This document shows positions 7,438-10,404 of a stretch of 10,404 nt of DNA, one piece after another. Below the pieces are notes generated by a model, which was not told where the DNA came from, ran no database searches, and was given only the letters and a program-made list of their open reading frames with translations. Each line of letters begins with the position of its first letter. The first letter of the stretch is position 1. This stretch comes from UBA11164 sp002420085 (GTDB taxonomy: Bacteria > Pseudomonadota > Gammaproteobacteria > Xanthomonadales > Xanthomonadaceae): NCBI GenBank assembly GCA_031976395.1, contig DALYLJ010000114.1:1-10404 (forward strand). The letters run 5' to 3'. A program made the position numbers and the translations under genes.

Positions 7438-7457
7438 GCGGCGACCTGGGGTCGTTC
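7421..7457. repeat. Pair of imperfect 16-bp direct repeats, 21 bp apart
   Basis: CGACCTAGGATCGAAC (7421-7436) and CGACCTGGGGTCGTTC (7442-7457) match at 12 of 16 positions with a register of 21 bp, two helical turns. The first copy overlaps the right arm of the inverted repeat. Such phasing is typical of tandem activator sites, but chance in a region rich in CGA/TCG words is quite possible. Confidence 0.3.
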
Positions 7458-7526
7458 GTCCTTGCCGATGTGATGCGACGCAGAGCGCCCGTCGGGACCA
7501 TCGCCCGCTCACCGAGGGAGAGTGCC

Positions 7527-10404
7527 ATGCTGCGCGTAGTGCCTGAACGCGGGATCCGCGCGCGCCTTGTGCGCGTGCTGTACACACTGATTCTGATCGG
7601 CCCGGGCCTGATGCTGTCGGCGACCGTGCCGGCATCCGATGCCGACCCGATCGAACAGCCGCACCGGGTCACCCTCGCCGGCAGTTTCCAGTCCGAACTC
7701 GGCTGCCCCGGCGATTGGCAGCCCGAGTGTGTACTCACCGACCTCGCCTTCGATGCCGAGGATGGCATCTGGCAGGCGCGGTTCACCCTGCCGGCCGGCG
7801 ACTGGGAGTACAAGGCCCCGTTGAACGGCACGTGGGACATCAATTTCGGCGCCAATGGCCAGCGCGATGGACCCAACATCGGCCTGTCGCTGCCGGCGAC
7901 CACGCCGGTGAAGTTCTACTACAGCCACGCCAGCAACTGGCTGGCCGACGAGCACGGCGCGATCATCGCCGTGGCGCCGGGCAGCTTCCAGTCGGAGCTG
8001 GGCTGCGACACCGATTGGGATCCGTCCTGTCTGCGCTCCTGGCTGCAAGACCCGGATGGCGACGGCCGCTTCACCTTCACCGCCTGGCTGCCGGCCGGCA
8101 GCTACGAGGCCAAGGTCGCACTCAACGAAACCTGGGATGTGAATTTCGGGGTCGGTGGTGTCCGTGATGGTGCCAACATCGGCTTCGTGGTGCCGGATGA
8201 TGGCGCAGGTGGCGGCGATGTCGATTTCAGCTTCGATGCCGCCAGCGGCGTGCTGAGCATCGTCCCTGGCCAGGGCGGCGCGCCGCCGCCGGAGCCGGAT
8301 CGGGTGACCATCGCCGGAAGTTTCCAGTCGGAACTCGGCTGCCCCGGCGACTGGCAGCCCGAGTGTGCGATCACCGATCTCGCCTTCGATGCCGAGGATG
8401 GCGTCTGGCAGGGACGGTTCGCCCTGCCGGCCGGTCAGTGGGAGTACAAGGCGCCGCTGAACGGCAGTTGGGATCTGAACTTCGGTCTCGATGCCACCCG
8501 CGATGGTCCGAACATCCCGCTGGCGCTGGCGGCCGAAACCTCCGTGAAGTTCTACTACAGCCATCGCAGCAACTGGATCACCGATGGCCATGCTCGGCCG
8601 ATCGCGGTGGCACCCGGCAGCTTCCAGTCGGAACTGGGCTGCGCGAGCGACTGGGATCCGTCCTGCCTGCGCGCCTGGCTGCAAGATCCGGACGGCGACG
8701 GGATCCTGTCGTTCAGCGCGCGCCTGCCGGCCGGCGAGTACGAAGTCAAGGTTGCGCTCAACGAGACCTGGGACGTCAACTTCGGTGCTGGCGGTGTCGC
8801 CAATGGTGCCAACATCGCCTTTTCGGTGCCGGCATCGACCACGCCGGCCGGCACCGAGGTGTTTTTCTTCTACGACCCGACCAGCCATGTTCTGAGTATC
8901 GCCCTCGATAATTTGCGTGGCGACCTGCGGCGTGCGCGTGGCCATTGGCTGGATGCCGACACCCTGGCCTGGAGCCCGGCCAGCGTGCCGGCCGGTGCGC
9001 GGGTGGCCCTGCACGTCGATCCGGATGCCGGTCTGGCGTTGACTCCCACCGGTGTGACCGGTGGCCAGGTGTTCGAGTTGGTCGAGCGGCCGGCTGGCCT
9101 GAGTGCCGAGCAGCGGGCGCGCTTTCCGCACCTGGCTGGCCTGCGGGTGTTCAGCCTTGATGGGCTGAGCGATGCCGATCGCCGGGCCGTGCTCAAGGGT
9201 CAGTTGGCGGTGTCGGCGACCAGTGCCGACGGCAGACTGCTGGATGCCACCGGTGTCCAGATTCCCGGCGCGCTGGATGCCCTGTTCGGCTACGACGGTG
9301 AACTGGGTGCCCGTCCGGTCGGCGATCGGATCGAATTCGACCTCTGGGCGCCGACCGCGCAGGCGGTTCGTCTGCTGCTGTTCGACGGCCCCGACAGCAG
9401 CGTGCCGAGCACCGTGATCGAGATGATCGAGGACGTGGACACCGGCGTCTGGCAGGCGGACGGACCGCGCGCCTGGGAGCGTCGCTACTACCTCTATGAA
9501 GTGCAGGTGTATGCCCCGAGTACCGGTCGGATCGAGACCAACCGGGTCACCGACCCATATTCGTTCAGCCTGTCGGCCGACAGCCGACGCAGCCAGATCG
9601 TCGATCTCGATGCTGACGACCTGGTGCCGGACGGTTGGTCGAGCCTGGTCAAGCCGACCCTCAGGGCGCCCGAGGACATCGTGTTGTATGAACTGCATGT
9701 CCGTGATTTCAGCATCGCCGATGGTGCGCTGCCGGCTGTCGATCGCGGCCGCTTCACCGCCTTCGGTCGCTCCGGTTCGACCGGCATGCAGCATCTGCGG
9801 CGTCTGGCTCGGGCCGGGCTGACCCATGTCCACCTGCTGCCGGCATTCGATTTCGCCACCGTGCCCGAGCGCCCCGAGGATCGGCTCGAACCGGACGGTG
9901 ATCTGGCCGGCTACCCGGCCGATTCCGATCGTCCGCAGGCCGCGATCGAGGCCGTCAAGGATCGCGACGGCTTCAACTGGGGCTATGACCCGTTCCACTA
10001 CACCGTGCCCGAGGGCAGCTATGCCAGCGACCCCGACGGCGTCGCCCGGCTGCGCGAGTTTCGCGAGATGGTCGCCGGCCTCAACCGGGCCGGACTGCGG
10101 GTGGTGATGGATGTGGTCTACAACCACACCACGGCGGCCGGTCAGAGCGATCGCTCGGTGCTCGATCGGGTCGTTCCGGGTTATTACCACCGGCTCAATG
10201 CCGATGGCCTGATCGAGACCAGTTCCTGCTGTCCGAACACCGCCAGCGAACATCGCATGATGGAAAAGCTGATGATCGATTCGGTGCTGACCTGGGCGAC
10301 CCGCTACAAGGTCGATGGCTTCCGCTTCGACCTGATGGGTCACCACATGAAGTCCAACCTGCTGCGCCTGCGTCAGGCGCTGGATGCGCTCACGATCGAG
10401 CGCG
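7527..10404 (+). CDS. pulA: Secreted type I pullulanase (GH13) with four X25-type modules, 3'-truncated
   Basis: Debranching enzyme hydrolysing alpha-1,6 bonds in pullulan, amylopectin or glycogen; predicted to be exported. ATG 7527 has GGAG at 7517-7520 (6 nt spacing) and opens 959 residues to the window edge. Domains in order: a signal peptide (basic MLRVVPERGIRARLVR, then a hydrophobic core to about residue 34; likely cleavage after VPA36; no lipobox cysteine, unlike Klebsiella PulA); four X25/pullulanase-associated modules starting near 48, 147, 260 and 359, each with GSFQSELGC and a second Cys eight residues later (60/68, 160/168, 272/280, 372/380, likely disulfides); a PulA-like N-terminal domain (about 465-597, RFPHLAGLRVFSL); a CBM48-like domain (about 602-700); and the GH13 barrel from about 717. 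Barrel motifs: the type I signature FNWGYDP (816-822), DVVYNH (862-867), SSCCPNTASEH (899-909), and GFRFDLMGHH (931-940) with nucleophile Asp935. The acid/base Glu and C-terminus lie outside the window. Probably transcribed alone or as a first gene. Confidence 0.94.
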   Translation, partial: MLRVVPERGIRARLVRVLYTLILIGPGLMLSATVPASDADPIEQPHRVTLAGSFQSELGCPGDWQPECVLTDLAFDAEDGIWQARFTLPAGDWEYKAPLNGTWDINFGANGQRDGPNIGLSLPATTPVKFYYSHASNWLADEHGAIIAVAPGSFQSELGCDTDWDPSCLRSWLQDPDGDGRFTFTAWLPAGSYEAKVALNETWDVNFGVGGVRDGANIGFVVPDDGAGGGDVDFSFDAASGVLSIVPGQGGAPPPEPDRVTIAGSFQSELGCPGDWQPECAITDLAFDAEDGVWQGRFALPAGQWEYKAPLNGSWDLNFGLDATRDGPNIPLALAAETSVKFYYSHRSNWITDGHARPIAVAPGSFQSELGCASDWDPSCLRAWLQDPDGDGILSFSARLPAGEYEVKVALNETWDVNFGAGGVANGANIAFSVPASTTPAGTEVFFFYDPTSHVLSIALDNLRGDLRRARGHWLDADTLAWSPASVPAGARVALHVDPDAGLALTPTGVTGGQVFELVERPAGLSAEQRARFPHLAGLRVFSLDGLSDADRRAVLKGQLAVSATSADGRLLDATGVQIPGALDALFGYDGELGARPVGDRIEFDLWAPTAQAVRLLLFDGPDSSVPSTVIEMIEDVDTGVWQADGPRAWERRYYLYEVQVYAPSTGRIETNRVTDPYSFSLSADSRRSQIVDLDADDLVPDGWSSLVKPTLRAPEDIVLYELHVRDFSIADGALPAVDRGRFTAFGRSGSTGMQHLRRLARAGLTHVHLLPAFDFATVPERPEDRLEPDGDLAGYPADSDRPQAAIEAVKDRDGFNWGYDPFHYTVPEGSYASDPDGVARLREFREMVAGLNRAGLRVVMDVVYNHTTAAGQSDRSVLDRVVPGYYHRLNADGLIETSSCCPNTASEHRMMEKLMIDSVLTWATRYKVDGFRFDLMGHHMKSNLLRLRQALDALTIER
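7668..8903 (+). repeat. A-B-A-B tandem duplication of X25-type module pairs in pulA
   Basis: Residues 48-246 (7668-8264) and 260-459 (8304-8903) are two copies of a two-module unit, aligned with an offset of 212 residues (636 bp) and only one single-residue indel near the end. By eye, about three quarters of residues are identical between copies. Modules 1 and 3, and 2 and 4, resemble each other far more than 1 resembles 2. Modules 1 and 3 share CPGDWQPEC and WEYKAPLNG; modules 2 and 4 share DWDPSCLR, WLQDPDGDG and VALNETWDVNFG. A Pro-rich linker (GQGGAPPPEPD, 248-258) separates the copies. Confidence 0.9.

Noticed and set aside
7509..10346. Very long open frame (945 codons) antisense to the pullulanase
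   Set aside because: Its translation is low-complexity (rich in Gly, Gln, Arg, His, Ile) with no recognisable domain, while the plus strand encodes a clear pullulanase. GC-rich codon use on one strand suppresses stops on the other.
1..10404. A new defence island, mobile element or biosynthetic cluster
   Set aside because: All five genes are recognisable and functionally unrelated, with no transposase, integrase, attachment repeat or multi-gene operon. Composition looks uniform across the window.

Overview
This 10.4 kb window is GC-rich (about 65% by eye) and almost entirely coding. It looks like ordinary chromosome from a free-living proteobacterium. The E. coli-like isocitrate dehydrogenase, the PulA-type pullulanase and the style of the GAF-GGDEF protein and the orphan flavin halogenase suggest a gammaproteobacterium near the Xanthomonadales/Lysobacterales. 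That placement is inference from protein style only. There are no tRNAs, rRNAs, insertion sequences, phage genes or CRISPR arrays.

There are five protein genes. (1) Positions 1-1017, minus strand: NADP-type isocitrate dehydrogenase (icd), cut by the left edge, with a strong Shine-Dalgarno and a plausible sigma70 promoter. (2) Positions 1240-4599, plus strand, divergent from icd: an intact SWIM zinc finger/SNF2-family ATPase of 1119 residues. (3) Positions 4681-6189, minus strand, convergent with the SNF2 gene: a 502-residue flavin-dependent halogenase of the tryptophan halogenase family with its signature residues intact. (4) Positions 6329-7318, plus strand, divergent from the halogenase: a GAF-GGDEF diguanylate cyclase. 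(5) Position 7527 to the right edge, plus strand: a large exported pullulanase with four N-terminal starch-binding-type modules, cut in the catalytic domain just after its nucleophile.

The genes do not form one operon or one pathway. They cover central carbon metabolism (icd), chromatin/RNA-polymerase type remodelling (SNF2), halogenation, c-di-GMP signalling and extracellular alpha-glucan degradation. Most look like single-gene units in alternating orientation.

No clear new multi-gene system is visible. The points most worth a second look are: the A-B-A-B tandem duplication in the pullulanase; a LacI/GalR-type operator plus a bulged inverted repeat upstream of it; the orphan halogenase with no visible reductase partner; an extra segment of about 25 residues in the clasp region of isocitrate dehydrogenase; and a strong excess of the palindrome CGATCG across the whole window.
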